The notes beneath the pieces are model-generated. The model was not told where the DNA came from, ran no database searches, and was given only the letters and a program-made list of their open reading frames with translations. DNA of 64,000 bases from Candidatus Nitrospira allomarina. GTDB taxonomy: Bacteria > Nitrospirota > Nitrospiria > Nitrospirales > UBA8639. Shown here piece by piece: positions 33,323-42,891 of this stretch. The translations under genes and the position numbers were made by a program. Position 1 is the stretch's first letter. The number at the start of each line of letters is the position of its first letter. The stretch spans positions 1,423,001-1,487,000 of the forward strand of contig NZ_CP116967.1 in assembly GCF_032050975.1 (NCBI RefSeq), given 5' to 3'.

Positions 33323-35080
33323 ATGAAGTTGTTAATCAATACACATAGTTTTTGGGCTCGACCTCCACAGATTAAAGGAGCCATTTATGGGTCGGTGCTT
33401 CTTATGATTCTTTTATCTGGGGCCTCGGTGTTTGCCTATGCGGGGGGAATGAAGTCGGAGGAGGAGGTGATCAATCAAGCAAGGGCCGCGTGGATGAAAG
33501 GATCCGCTAGCCAAGCCTTAGATATTCTTGACCAGGAAATTCCCCATTTTCCCAAAAATACAATTATCCAAAAACTTCGAGGAAACATTCTGACGACAAT
33601 CCGTCGGAACCAGGAAGCCTTAGAGGTCTATGATGCCATACTTGAACGTGAGCCCGATTCGTTGGGAGTTCGTTGGGCAAAATGGAGTGTATTGATTCGG
33701 ATTGGAGAAGGAGATTTGGCCATTACCGAACTAAGGGGTATCGCTAAACGATCATCTCAAAACCCTTTGATTCATCTGCGTTTAGCACAAGAACTCCGGA
33801 AACTTGATCGTTTAGAGGAGTCTCTTGAATCATATCGCCAAGCGGTCCTTCTGGCTCCCGAAATGACGGGATGGCGATTGTCTTTAGGCCGAGCGCTTTT
33901 TGATGTCTTGGATTATGAAGGGGCCAGAAAAGAAGTGGAAGGGGTATTGAAAAATGTCCCAAAAGGCTCTCCGGTCGAAGCCGCTGCTCGCAATTTGTTA
34001 ATGGTGGTGTATGGGGCCACAAAGGAGAGAGGGCGCCGTTTTCAACCCATCTTTACCCCGGAGGGCACTGGGGCAGATCTTAAGCAATGGGCGTTGATCC
34101 GTAATAAGGCCTGGAAACTTTTTACGGCCGGCAGGTATGAGGAAGCCGAGCCTGTATATCGAGAAGTTCTCATCCTCAAACCTTCCGATCATCGAGCGGC
34201 TTATGAACTCGGTCAGACTTTAATGGAATTGAATCGCTATCAAGAAGCCATCGACTTTCTCCAAAAGGGAATCGATCAGGGTGCGTCCAATGATGTGTAT
34301 TTGGACTCTATTTTTCGTATTGGGCAGTGCCTGGTGGAATTGGAGCGATGGCCTGAAGCGTTGATGCATTTTGAATTACTTCAAGAGTTAGGCTCTGTAC
34401 CAAGAGTTGCTTCTGAGGAGAGCCAGGAAAGTACCGATGATGCTCCAATCGTTGCCGGGGCACCGGTTCTCGATATGCAAAAGGTGGCACAATGGTTGGA
34501 GAAGATTCGGACCCATCTTCCCAGTACTCCAAAGTCCCCAGTAGTTCCCGGCCCAGCCAGACCTGATCCCGTCATCCCCGATACGCCGCCGGTTCAAATT
34601 GAGGAATTACCAACAAGAAGCCTAGAGGGTTTGGAACCGGTTCATTCCCGAGCATCCCTAATGGGGCGTGACGCGGATTTCAGTTGGTTCCGCTTCGCCA
34701 TTCCCGCAGAGATGGTGATGCGTGATGATCTGCTTATGGGGTCTCATGAATTTATTCCCATTGACCCGGGAGACACTTTTCCCGTTACTCAACCAGAAAT
34801 ATATGTGGTATTTGGTTTAGTCACACCTTCCTACGATGAAATCCCCTTAACTGCCAAATGCTTTCTTGAAAAGTCTGAGATTTATTCCAGTCAGGTCGCG
34901 CTAGTCCAGGATCGGGTCATTATGAGCATGAATGATCAATCCGGATACTTTCGGTTTCAAATTTCACCGGAAGGAGGTTGGAAACCCGGACTCTATCGTT
35001 GTGGGTTATTTGTGGGAGACGAGGCCTCGGCTTATAACGTAGCTGATGATGTGAGATTTCGGATTGTTGCCTCAGACTAG
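33323..35080 (+). CDS. Secreted TPR-repeat protein
   Basis: 585 residues. An N-terminal hydrophobic segment (GSVLLMILLSGASVFAYA) is a signal peptide or anchor. TPR units cover ~45-370 (EALEVYDAILEREPDSLGVRWAKW, YEEAEPVYREVLILKPSDHRAAYELG), with a Pro-rich linker at ~400-430 (PVVPGPARPDPVIPDTPP). The C-terminal ~150 residues (SQVALVQDRVIMSMND, then EGGWKPGLYRCGLFVGDEA) look like a beta-sandwich module. Probably a periplasmic scaffold; no partner is evident from neighbours. Confidence 0.8.
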   Translation: MKLLINTHSFWARPPQIKGAIYGSVLLMILLSGASVFAYAGGMKSEEEVINQARAAWMKGSASQALDILDQEIPHFPKNTIIQKLRGNILTTIRRNQEALEVYDAILEREPDSLGVRWAKWSVLIRIGEGDLAITELRGIAKRSSQNPLIHLRLAQELRKLDRLEESLESYRQAVLLAPEMTGWRLSLGRALFDVLDYEGARKEVEGVLKNVPKGSPVEAAARNLLMVVYGATKERGRRFQPIFTPEGTGADLKQWALIRNKAWKLFTAGRYEEAEPVYREVLILKPSDHRAAYELGQTLMELNRYQEAIDFLQKGIDQGASNDVYLDSIFRIGQCLVELERWPEALMHFELLQELGSVPRVASEESQESTDDAPIVAGAPVLDMQKVAQWLEKIRTHLPSTPKSPVVPGPARPDPVIPDTPPVQIEELPTRSLEGLEPVHSRASLMGRDADFSWFRFAIPAEMVMRDDLLMGSHEFIPIDPGDTFPVTQPEIYVVFGLVTPSYDEIPLTAKCFLEKSEIYSSQVALVQDRVIMSMNDQSGYFRFQISPEGGWKPGLYRCGLFVGDEASAYNVADDVRFRIVASD

Positions 35081-35654
35081 ACAGGAGCACTAGATAGAGA
35101 TTCGAAGGTCAAATGATCTCGTTCTTCTTGAAGGGCGTGTGGGTTGTGCGGGCTATTCCATTTTTCCCTTTATCAATATTTGCTGTCATTCCAAATTCTT
35201 TTTTGCTACCTGAATTTTCTCGCACACTTCACTCCTCCATTTGAAATACCTTCGATTAACCGACAAGGGACCGTACCTACATGGTAGCTTCTGTCCCCCA
35301 CTGGCCCCATCGCAAAACAACTTTTTCGTTCAGGCGAATAATCAGGGCGGTCAGTGGCCAGTTAATGGGATTCAGTGTTCTTCCTTTCTTTCCTCGCCCG
35401 TAGGGCAAAATCTGTTTTCCCTCTGTAAGGATAAACATTTCTTTTTCACCAATACGGCTTCGGCTTTTGTGTAGCATCTCTATAGGATATGGAAAACTCC
35501 TTCGGTCCGTGTGGTCGGAAGGTTGTGCCGCAGGGAATTTCATTGTTATTTGAGTATGTTTTTCAGGTACTTTTTGGGCAGTCATTTTCTTCCCACTTTG
35601 TGGCCATGAGTTACCCGAAGATGAAGGCAATGGGGAGCACGTTCATGACTGGTA
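35081..35654. other. Gap between convergent genes
   Basis: 574 bases with no supportable gene. Several short frames on both strands lack motifs and ribosome-binding sites. An imperfect hairpin with arms GGGAC/GTCCC lies at 35267-35297. Confidence 0.45.
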
Positions 35655-38600
35655 TTAAGGAAATTGTGCTTTTGATAGTTTTTCCTGTGCCAGTTGTTTT
35701 AAGGTGCGCAAATCCAACTTTCCCGTTCCCAATACAGGGATCTGATCTACTTTGATAAAATTGTCCCGTTTGGGAATAAACAGATTGGGCAATCCACTAG
35801 CCGAGACTTTTTCCAAGATCTCCGGGATGGCCGATTCTTCGAGGGTGTGTAAGACGACCAGCTGCTCCCCTTTCCGTTCATCAGGTACGGCGGTGACAGC
35901 CAAAACCATGGTTTCCGCGTTTGACGCTTCCAGTAACGCATTCTCAACCTGTCCATGAGGGATCATCTCGCCACCGATTTTGGAAAATCGGGATAGGCGA
36001 TCGGTAATTGTAATAAACCCATCCTCATCCAGGGCGGCAATATCTCCGGTAGTGTACCATCCCTGTCGTATCACCTTTGCCGTCAAATCTTCACGGCCTA
36101 AATACCCCTCCATCACGTTTGGCCCTTTGACTAAGAGCATACCTGGGGTGCCGATCGGCAACGGTTGTTCAGTATCAGGATCAACAATTCTGACAGATAC
36201 GCCTGGAAGTGGCTGTCCAACCGTTCCCCGCCGAGAGCCGGATTGGAAAAATCCCGAAGCTCGAAAATCTGGACAATTGACGGCAATTACGGGCGCACAT
36301 TCTGTGACTCCATATCCTTCAATGGGACGAATGCCAAATCGTTTTTCGAATGCGATCAGTAGCCGGTCGGTTAATTTTTCTGCGCCGGTGAGCACGATCC
36401 TGAGGGAACCGAATTGTTCCGGGGTGCAGCGGCGAAGATATAATTGCAGGAAAGTCGGAGTGGTTAGGAGGATGGTGATTCGATGCTGGTGGATGAGGTC
36501 TCCAATGGGCCCGGCATCCAAGGGAGAGGGATGGTAGATTACGCCGGCTCCATGGATGAGGGGAAACCACAGTGTTGTCAGATATCCGAAAGAATGAAAA
36601 AACGGCAAAATCCCCAAAAGTCGGTCATTGTGATCCAGGTGCAGGACTTGGGCAATACCTTCCACGTTTGAATCAAGGTTGAAGTGACTCAACAGGACGC
36701 CTTTGGGTTCTCCCGTGCTTCCGCTACTAAAAATAATGGTGGCGATATCATCGATAGAAGGATGTATCGTGGCTCCACAGTGACGCTCCAAAATCCGGAT
36801 TGGAGCGAAGATCGCCAACAACGCCGCGGTGAGCCGAGCTTGCAAATGAATCGTGTTTCGAATCTCCTCGATCCAGATGGGAGTAAGGTAAGCCGGAAAT
36901 TCGACTTTGGCTTTTTTTAAGAAGATGCGGCTGGTGAGAACCGTCATTAATCCGGCTTGTTTGGCGGTAGCCTCCAACCCTTGTATCCCAAGTGTGTAAT
37001 TCAAATTGACGGTGGTTCTTCCCGACAGAGTCGCAGCCACATTGGCGAGGGCACCGCCCACACTCGGAGGCAGCATAATACCAACCGTGTGTTGTCCTTC
37101 CCAGCGAGGTCTGAGTGCTCTTGCCAAGGCGATAGCGCCTGTCAGCACCTTGAAGCAGGACACGTAAGGAGTAGTCGCATCTCCAAACATGAGGCGAAAA
37201 GGGTGTTTGCGCATGGACCATACAAAACTGTGATGAAGAGGGCGTCGGCTGGGTTTTCGTAAACGCCATGCGGCTTCTCCTAAGTCTTGAACGGCTTGCC
37301 TCACCTCTTCAACAGATGTGGTGGAGGGGAGGGGATCGCCGATAGAGAGCGTGATGGGATAGGGGAAGCAAGTCGGCCATTTTGCTAAAAATCGTCCACC
37401 GATGAAACTGAAGATACTCCCCCAGATACGGTCGATGTTGATGGGAATAATGGGGGCATCCCGGCCTTTGACGATACGGGTGAATCCCGACCGGAAGGGT
37501 AAGAGGTTGCCGGTACGCGTAATTTGGCCTTCTGGAAAAATGCAGACCAGTTCGCCTCGATCGAGGCTCTGTCCTGCTTGCCGTAACGCATGTAAAATTT
37601 TTCTGGGAGATCCGTTCGAGGAAATTGGAATGACCCCCATGATTTTGGCAAAGGGATGAAGCACGCGATGGTCATAATAGTGTTGGTCGACGAGAAATCG
37701 AATAGGGCGATCGGTGGTGGCGAGTAGGAGCAGTCCGTCAATGAACGAGACATGGTTGGGCACCAGAAGTGCTCCGCCTTCTTGGGGAATTCGATCCCGC
37801 CCGGTGATAGTGAGTCGATAAATGGTGTGGGTGAACAAGACTAATATCAACCGAATAAACATTTCGGGGAGAACCCGAAGCGCCCAAATGGTTAGAGTTG
37901 CGCTCCCGATGCCTGATACGAGAAAGATATTGCTGGCGCTAAGCCCGATCTTTGACAGGAATCCTGATCCCAGAGATCCCAAAAGTACTCCTCCAAAGAC
38001 CAGGGTGTTGGCAAAGGCAATCACGGCTCCTCGTCGATCAGCCGGGGATCGCCATTGAATGAGAGCGTTAAGCGGGACCACCACAAATCCGCTGGCGAGG
38101 CCGAGACACCCCATGGCCATGAGGGTTCCTCCTAATTGTGGCTCCCCAAACCCTAAGGCGAAAAGACTGGCGGTTATCCCGGTGCCTCCCAGGGGAAGGT
38201 AGCCTAATTCCACTTTGGCCGCTGAGAGTTTTCCGACCAACAGGGAGCCAATGCCAACTCCGATTCCAAAGGCTGCCAGGGGTAGTCCTGAAAGAGAATC
38301 AGATAATTGAAGGACGGCTTTTGCATAGATCAATACATCTTGCCCAACCAAACTGGCCAACGTCCAAAATGCCATGGACCCCAGGATGCCCAATTTCAAG
38401 ACTCGATCTAACCGAAGGGCTTCAATGGCGGCTTTCCAGGTTTCTCGCACTCCGCCCTCAAGGCGAGCCCTTGGGACTGTGGGAATAAACAATGAAGCCC
38501 ATAAACCTATTCCCGAGCAAACCATAAGCACTAGTCCTGTCAGCCATGGGGTTTGGCCGGAAAGGTCCAGCAAGGGACCCGCTAATGCGGTCCCTGCAAT

Positions 38601-39113
38601 GATGGCGATGAAGGTCCACATCTCGAGTTGACCATTTCCCCATGATAGGCGATGGTGAGGCAGGAGTTCAGGAAGAATTCCATATTTGGAAGGACTAAAA
38701 AGGGCGCTTTGGGCACCCATTGCTGCTAGTACCAGGAGGGGGAGGACTCCACCCAGCGGATTCCAAAAAAGGGCTGCGGTACCGGCTCCCATCAACAAGA
38801 CTTCAACGGCTTTCATGACGACGATGACGGTTCGCTTACTGAACCGATCGGAAAAGACTCCGGCAAAGGCCGAAACCACCATCAGGGGAAGGGTAAAGAT
38901 GACAAAGGCTTGTGTGGTGGTCGTCTGGGAGGCTGCTTCAAAATCCGGCCCAGAGGCACCTACTGAGGCGGCGGCTTGCTTAATAGCCAGGAGGGCGACA
39001 ATGAGTTTCCAGGCATTATCATTAAATGCTCCAAAAAATTGCGCGACGAGCAAGCCGCGGAGAGCTGCAGACTGAGCTGCGGGTGGTGGGGAGGCTGAGG
39101 AAGATTCAGTCAC
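35655..39113 (-). CDS. Three-domain fusion: MFS transporter / PlsC acyltransferase / acyl-ACP synthetase
   Basis: 1152 residues, GTG start. Residues 1-~415 form a 12-helix MFS transporter of LplT type. Residues ~435-640 hold a PlsC acyltransferase domain with the HxxxxD catalytic motif (NHVSFIDG, ~454) and the FPEGQIT box. From ~650 an AMP-binding enzyme domain follows, with TIIFSSGSTGEPKGVLLSH (~795) and GYGVTECAPV. In E. coli the transporter LplT and the bifunctional Aas are two proteins that import lysophospholipid and re-acylate it; here all three activities are in one chain. Likely role: salvage of 2-acyl-lysophospholipids at the inner membrane. It fits with the Mla system elsewhere in the window. 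Confidence 0.92.
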   Translation of the reverse strand: MTESSSASPPPAAQSAALRGLLVAQFFGAFNDNAWKLIVALLAIKQAAASVGASGPDFEAASQTTTTQAFVIFTLPLMVVSAFAGVFSDRFSKRTVIVVMKAVEVLLMGAGTAALFWNPLGGVLPLLVLAAMGAQSALFSPSKYGILPELLPHHRLSWGNGQLEMWTFIAIIAGTALAGPLLDLSGQTPWLTGLVLMVCSGIGLWASLFIPTVPRARLEGGVRETWKAAIEALRLDRVLKLGILGSMAFWTLASLVGQDVLIYAKAVLQLSDSLSGLPLAAFGIGVGIGSLLVGKLSAAKVELGYLPLGGTGITASLFALGFGEPQLGGTLMAMGCLGLASGFVVVPLNALIQWRSPADRRGAVIAFANTLVFGGVLLGSLGSGFLSKIGLSASNIFLVSGIGSATLTIWALRVLPEMFIRLILVLFTHTIYRLTITGRDRIPQEGGALLVPNHVSFIDGLLLLATTDRPIRFLVDQHYYDHRVLHPFAKIMGVIPISSNGSPRKILHALRQAGQSLDRGELVCIFPEGQITRTGNLLPFRSGFTRIVKGRDAPIIPINIDRIWGSIFSFIGGRFLAKWPTCFPYPITLSIGDPLPSTTSVEEVRQAVQDLGEAAWRLRKPSRRPLHHSFVWSMRKHPFRLMFGDATTPYVSCFKVLTGAIALARALRPRWEGQHTVGIMLPPSVGGALANVAATLSGRTTVNLNYTLGIQGLEATAKQAGLMTVLTSRIFLKKAKVEFPAYLTPIWIEEIRNTIHLQARLTAALLAIFAPIRILERHCGATIHPSIDDIATIIFSSGSTGEPKGVLLSHFNLDSNVEGIAQVLHLDHNDRLLGILPFFHSFGYLTTLWFPLIHGAGVIYHPSPLDAGPIGDLIHQHRITILLTTPTFLQLYLRRCTPEQFGSLRIVLTGAEKLTDRLLIAFEKRFGIRPIEGYGVTECAPVIAVNCPDFRASGFFQSGSRRGTVGQPLPGVSVRIVDPDTEQPLPIGTPGMLLVKGPNVMEGYLGREDLTAKVIRQGWYTTGDIAALDEDGFITITDRLSRFSKIGGEMIPHGQVENALLEASNAETMVLAVTAVPDERKGEQLVVLHTLEESAIPEILEKVSASGLPNLFIPKRDNFIKVDQIPVLGTGKLDLRTLKQLAQEKLSKAQFP

Positions 39114-39946
39114 CGGGATTACGAGGTGTGAGTGTTGGTTGTTTCTTCAATTATCCTTGAGTGCAAGGAGATATTAAACAAATAGGCTTCATAACGAAAC
39201 CGGAACTATCTGTGGGTTGTTGCCCTGAATAGGACTACAAGGGCTGAAGAATCTGGGTATACCCTGAGCCCGAGATGGTTCGATGGTAGCATGGATTGTA
39301 TTATTTCCCAGTAAAAAGAAGTCGAGACCGCCCTGAGAATACAAAAAGGGGGTAAGTCATTTTTGTGATAACGAGATAACTAAGTTGAGTTATCTTGTAG
39401 GAACCATTCTTCCCCGTCAATCATTTTTTGGTCCATGGATTTGATCCTTTATTGTGACGTGGCGGAATCATGATTCGATCCTTGAGGACCACACATCTTA
39501 TCAAAGAAATCACACCAGTACCTACTTCCAGTTTCGATCGATACCTCTCGTGAAGGGATACTCCCGTTTTAAATAATTCGGAAATTCTTTACCGTTCTGG
39601 GAGTGCATGCCGTAGGCCAGATACAGCACGTGCTTTTTCTTCCAAGGCTAACCTTTATCCCTTGAGAATCCGGCTATTCACAGGATGCAGGAACATGCAA
39701 GTTAAGCTTCCAAAGCTCTTAAGGTTCTTTCGTATACAGCCGATCCATTCCCATATGCCGCGCCAAGAATTCGGTTGAGATGTTTTGGCATGTTCTCTTC
39801 CGTTTTCATAACCGGGATTCGTGGAAACGCTCTAGAATCAATAGATATTCGCAATATAGTTGAAATGCCATCTCGGGAAAGGGAGCTCGACGGCTATTTT
39901 CGCGATGACGACTCAGACGAAATCATCAGGTGTTTCGGAAGGACAA
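39114..39946. other. Divergent intergenic region before the signalling island
   Basis: 833 bases between the - strand fusion gene and the first kinase. Contains the perfect palindrome GGGTATACCC (near 39256) and the inverted repeat at 39374-39395. A frame continues upstream of the kinase start as far as TTG 39860 but without conserved residues. Confidence 0.45.
39374..39395. promoter_or_regulatory. Operator-like inverted repeat
   Basis: AGATAACT (39374-39381) and AGTTATCT (39388-39395), perfect 8-base arms six bases apart. Size and symmetry fit a dimeric regulator site. Confidence 0.4.
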
Positions 39947-40765
39947 ATGGGAGCAGTGGGGGAGTCCATCTTCCATCGAATGCGGAACGTCTTGAATAGC
40001 ATACATGTGTCTGCCGGGCTCATTAGCCATCGGCTTCGGGAATTTCATGTGGCGGATGTTGGGCGGGTTGCAGATATGTTGGAGGCCCATAGCCATGAAT
40101 ATGGTAGATACCTCACTCAGGATCCCAAAGGGAAAATAATTCCACATTTCTTGGGGCAGTTGAGTGAGGAATTGGCCCAGAACCACCTCGACACTCTGAC
40201 AGAATTGACCACACTCAATTATCACCTTGAACAATTGGAGTATTGTCTGACGGTTGGGCAAGCACCCCTTCGGGTCGGGGGATTTAAAGATACCATTCAG
40301 TTTGCAACGATTATGGACGAGGCCTTGGCTCCTCATCAGGGTGAATTGGATCGAATGGGAGTCCAAGTGTGTCGGGAGTATCAAATGGTTGGCGAAGGTA
40401 TTCTGGAGGTACCCAAGCTTCTCTGTATTGTGGTGAACTTGATCCGGAACGCGATCAATGGGATGCGGAAGATAGCCGACCGGACCCATCGCCTCACTCT
40501 ATCTGTGTTGCCCTGCCCAGACCGCGAAGGGTTTGTCCGCTTGCAGGTCGCTGATACTGGAAGCGGAATCCCTTTGGATTGTCTCACGCGGGTGTTTTTT
40601 CCGCAGGCTCCGGGGGAGCAATCAGACCTGTTGCCGAATCTTCATGCCAGTGCTATAGCGGCCAAAGAGCTTGCTGGATCGCTGCGGGTGTGGAGTGACG
40701 GTCCTATGCAGGGAGCAATATTTACCCTTGATTTGCCAGTTATTCACATGGAGGGAGAACGGTAA
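39947..40765 (+). CDS. Histidine kinase-like protein without sensor domain
   Basis: 272 residues from ATG 39947 (GGAAGG four bases upstream); ATG 39905 and TTG 39860 are alternatives. The protein begins at the phosphoacceptor helix: FHRMRNVLNSIHVS aligns with LHNVGNVLNSINVS of the kinases at 41593 and 44472, so His is kept but the flanking Asn-Val-Gly changes. A shared helix follows (GRYLTQDPKGKIIPHFLGQL). The ATPase domain has the N-box (VVNLIRNAINGM) and G1 (DTGSGIP); the G2 box is weak. It overlaps the next receiver gene by one base (TAATG). Probably a cytoplasmic kinase working with that receiver. Confidence 0.8.
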   Translation: MGAVGESIFHRMRNVLNSIHVSAGLISHRLREFHVADVGRVADMLEAHSHEYGRYLTQDPKGKIIPHFLGQLSEELAQNHLDTLTELTTLNYHLEQLEYCLTVGQAPLRVGGFKDTIQFATIMDEALAPHQGELDRMGVQVCREYQMVGEGILEVPKLLCIVVNLIRNAINGMRKIADRTHRLTLSVLPCPDREGFVRLQVADTGSGIPLDCLTRVFFPQAPGEQSDLLPNLHASAIAAKELAGSLRVWSDGPMQGAIFTLDLPVIHMEGER

Positions 40766-41328
40766 TGGAGAAGGAACAGGGCAACCGGCGTATTTTGGTG
40801 ATTGATGATAATGTGGCGATCCACGATGATTTTCGAAAAATTCTTGAAAGATCCTTAGACACCTCGCTGCTTCAAGAGGTTCGGGCCGAATTATTTGATG
40901 ATGTGGAAGAACAAAAAATTGTTGAGAAGTTTGAAGTTGAAACTGCGGACCAAGGGCAAATGGGACATCGGATGGTGCAAGATGCGATGAAGGCTGAACG
41001 GCCGTATGCGGTTGCCTTTGTGGATATGCGCATGCCTCCAGGCTGGGATGGGGTAGAGACTGTGGAGCATCTGTGGGAAGAAGATCCTGATTTGCAGATT
41101 GTGATCTGTACGGCATTCTCGGATCATGCATGGGAAGATGTCATTCAACGATTGAATAACAATGGCCAACTCCTCATTTTGCGAAAGCCGTTTGATAATA
41201 TTGAAGTTTGGCAGTTGGCGAATTCCCTTACCAAACGCTGGGCAGAATCGCGTCAAGCAAAGTCGCAATTGGAATTATTAGCCAAATGGGCAGAAGAACG
41301 GGCCGAGGAAACAATCAAAGCCCACTGA
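40765..41328 (+). CDS. Single-domain response regulator
   Basis: 187 residues. Receiver domain with acidic pair Asp14-Asp15 (LVIDDN), phosphoacceptor Asp87 (AFVDMRMPPGWDG) and Lys141 (LILRKPFD). A ~25-residue insertion lies between the first strand-helix unit and the second strand, as in a receiver type often paired with the HNxGNVLNS kinases. A C-terminal helix (SRQAKSQLELLAKWAEERAEE) but no DNA-binding domain, so it likely acts by protein contact or phosphotransfer. Confidence 0.88.
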   Translation: MEKEQGNRRILVIDDNVAIHDDFRKILERSLDTSLLQEVRAELFDDVEEQKIVEKFEVETADQGQMGHRMVQDAMKAERPYAVAFVDMRMPPGWDGVETVEHLWEEDPDLQIVICTAFSDHAWEDVIQRLNNNGQLLILRKPFDNIEVWQLANSLTKRWAESRQAKSQLELLAKWAEERAEETIKAH

Positions 41329-41512
41329 TGTAAGTGCTCTCTCATATTCTGCAAATTTGTGCGTATGGGATAGTCTTTTTTTTGGAAGGATATTTGTGGA
41401 TTAGGGGATGGCCTTTCTTTTCAGAGTGCGCAATATGTCGACAAGTCAGGGAAGCGTCAATTCTTCTTCCTGAGCATGAAATGACATGGATGTTCAAGGC
41501 GAAAATTCAGTC

Positions 41513-41537
41513 GTCCACCGTGGACCGCTTTTTTTTT
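41513..41537 (+). terminator. Weak intrinsic terminator
   Basis: Short stem GTCCA-CCG-TGGAC followed within three bases by nine Ts (41529-41537), 185 bases after the response regulator stop. The stem is short, so termination may be partial. Confidence 0.45.
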
Positions 41538-41592
41538 GTGAGGAGCTATTTCTCCTTCATGGTTGGTCTTCTCTCCTTATCCCCTTCATGTG

Positions 41593-42891
41593 ATGGTCCA
41601 CGGCATGTCGGAATCTAATAGGCAGGTACTTTCAGAATTTCCGCTTCTTCGTGTGGGGATCGTGGGACTTCAGGAAAGGGATCTTTCCCCATCCTGTCAG
41701 AGGGTGTTGGCTTCTCGGGGTTCCATGCTTCAGATCACCTGGCTTGACTATACTTCAGTGCATCTCTCCTGTTTGGACTCTGACAACCCATTTGATCTCA
41801 TTTTCGTGGACTGTCGCGTGAAGCGGAGGGGTGAGGAGATTGCGCGCGATATCAAACAAACCTGTGACACTGCGTTCATTTTGGGATTGATTCATGATGA
41901 TATTTTCGACGGGGAGGGAATAAACGAACCGGCTATTGATTGGCTGGTGAATGAGCATATGGCGGGTGTCGCGATTCCCTGGGCCATTCAAGAGGGGTTG
42001 GTTCGACGTCGGGGCTTGATCGAGCGGGAGCAATTGCGCAGGCAGGTGGAGGATGCCTCTTATAAAATTGAGATGGCGGATGTCGCCTCAACCGTGTTGC
42101 ACAATGTGGGTAATGTGCTCAATAGCGTCAATGTGGCGGTGCATGTGGTCCATGAGTTGATTCATCAGTCTTCGGTGATTTTGGTTCATCGAATTGCGGA
42201 ACTGTTAAAGCGGCATGATGAGGATTGGGAAATTTTCCTCACTCAGGATCCAAAAGGAAAGCGGATTCCACCGGCGATTATGAAATTGGGGAGCCACCTC
42301 ATAGCAGAGCAACAGAACGTGCTAAAAGAATTGGAAGGCCTGGTGCGCAATATTGATCACGTGAAACAAATTATCATTTCACATCAGACGATGGCGAAGT
42401 CTCGGGGCACCAGTGAAGCTCTCTCCGTGGTGGAACTTCTGGACCAAGCGGTGGAGTTAAGTTTTCAACCTGGGGATGCGAAGTGGATCAGGATCCAACG
42501 AGACTATCAGCCTGTCCCGGCTGTGGTAACCGATCGGCATCAGCTTCTTCAAGTTCTCGTGAATCTGCTGCGAAATGCTAAACAGGCGATGCAATTAAAG
42601 GACGGAGTTGACCACCAGCTCACCATACGAGTCGAAGTTCGGACAGATGATGAATTTTCCGTTGTCATCACCATTCAAGATACGGGCATGGGAATTGCGG
42701 CTGAACATTTGGCAAGGATGTTTACTCGGGGTTTTACGACCAAACATGATGGCAATGGGATTGGTCTGCATAGTTCGATGGTCAAGATTCATCGTATGGG
42801 TGGATTGTTGCAGGCCCATAGCGAAGGGGTTGGCGCCGGCGCAACCTTGACACTGATCCTTCCGGTTGAGGCAGAGGCAGGACAGACATGA
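41593..42891 (+). CDS. Histidine kinase with degenerate receiver-like N-terminus
   Basis: 432 residues from ATG 41593; ATG 41605 or TTG 41563 are alternatives. Residues ~1-140 look like a divergent receiver (PFDLIFVDCRVKRRGEE) without a clear conserved Lys. Then a short coiled coil leads to the H-box DVASTVLHNVGNVLNSVNV, the FLTQDPKGKRIPPAIMKL helix, and a complete ATPase: N-box LVNLLRNAKQAM, G1 DTGMGIA, F-box GFTTKH, G2 GNGIGLHSS. No membrane helix, so it senses in the cytoplasm. Its stop overlaps the next gene by ATGA, coupling it to the receiver-kinase hybrid. Confidence 0.85.
   Translation: MVHGMSESNRQVLSEFPLLRVGIVGLQERDLSPSCQRVLASRGSMLQITWLDYTSVHLSCLDSDNPFDLIFVDCRVKRRGEEIARDIKQTCDTAFILGLIHDDIFDGEGINEPAIDWLVNEHMAGVAIPWAIQEGLVRRRGLIEREQLRRQVEDASYKIEMADVASTVLHNVGNVLNSVNVAVHVVHELIHQSSVILVHRIAELLKRHDEDWEIFLTQDPKGKRIPPAIMKLGSHLIAEQQNVLKELEGLVRNIDHVKQIIISHQTMAKSRGTSEALSVVELLDQAVELSFQPGDAKWIRIQRDYQPVPAVVTDRHQLLQVLVNLLRNAKQAMQLKDGVDHQLTIRVEVRTDDEFSVVITIQDTGMGIAAEHLARMFTRGFTTKHDGNGIGLHSSMVKIHRMGGLLQAHSEGVGAGATLTLILPVEAEAGQT

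Noticed and set aside
35980-36537. 185-codon + strand frame inside the MFS/acyltransferase fusion
   Set aside because: Lies fully antisense to well-conserved AMP-binding domain sequence; Ser/Pro/Arg-rich shadow composition.
38686-39075. 129-codon + strand frame opposite the MFS domain
   Set aside because: Antisense shadow of a conserved transporter domain with no ribosome-binding site.
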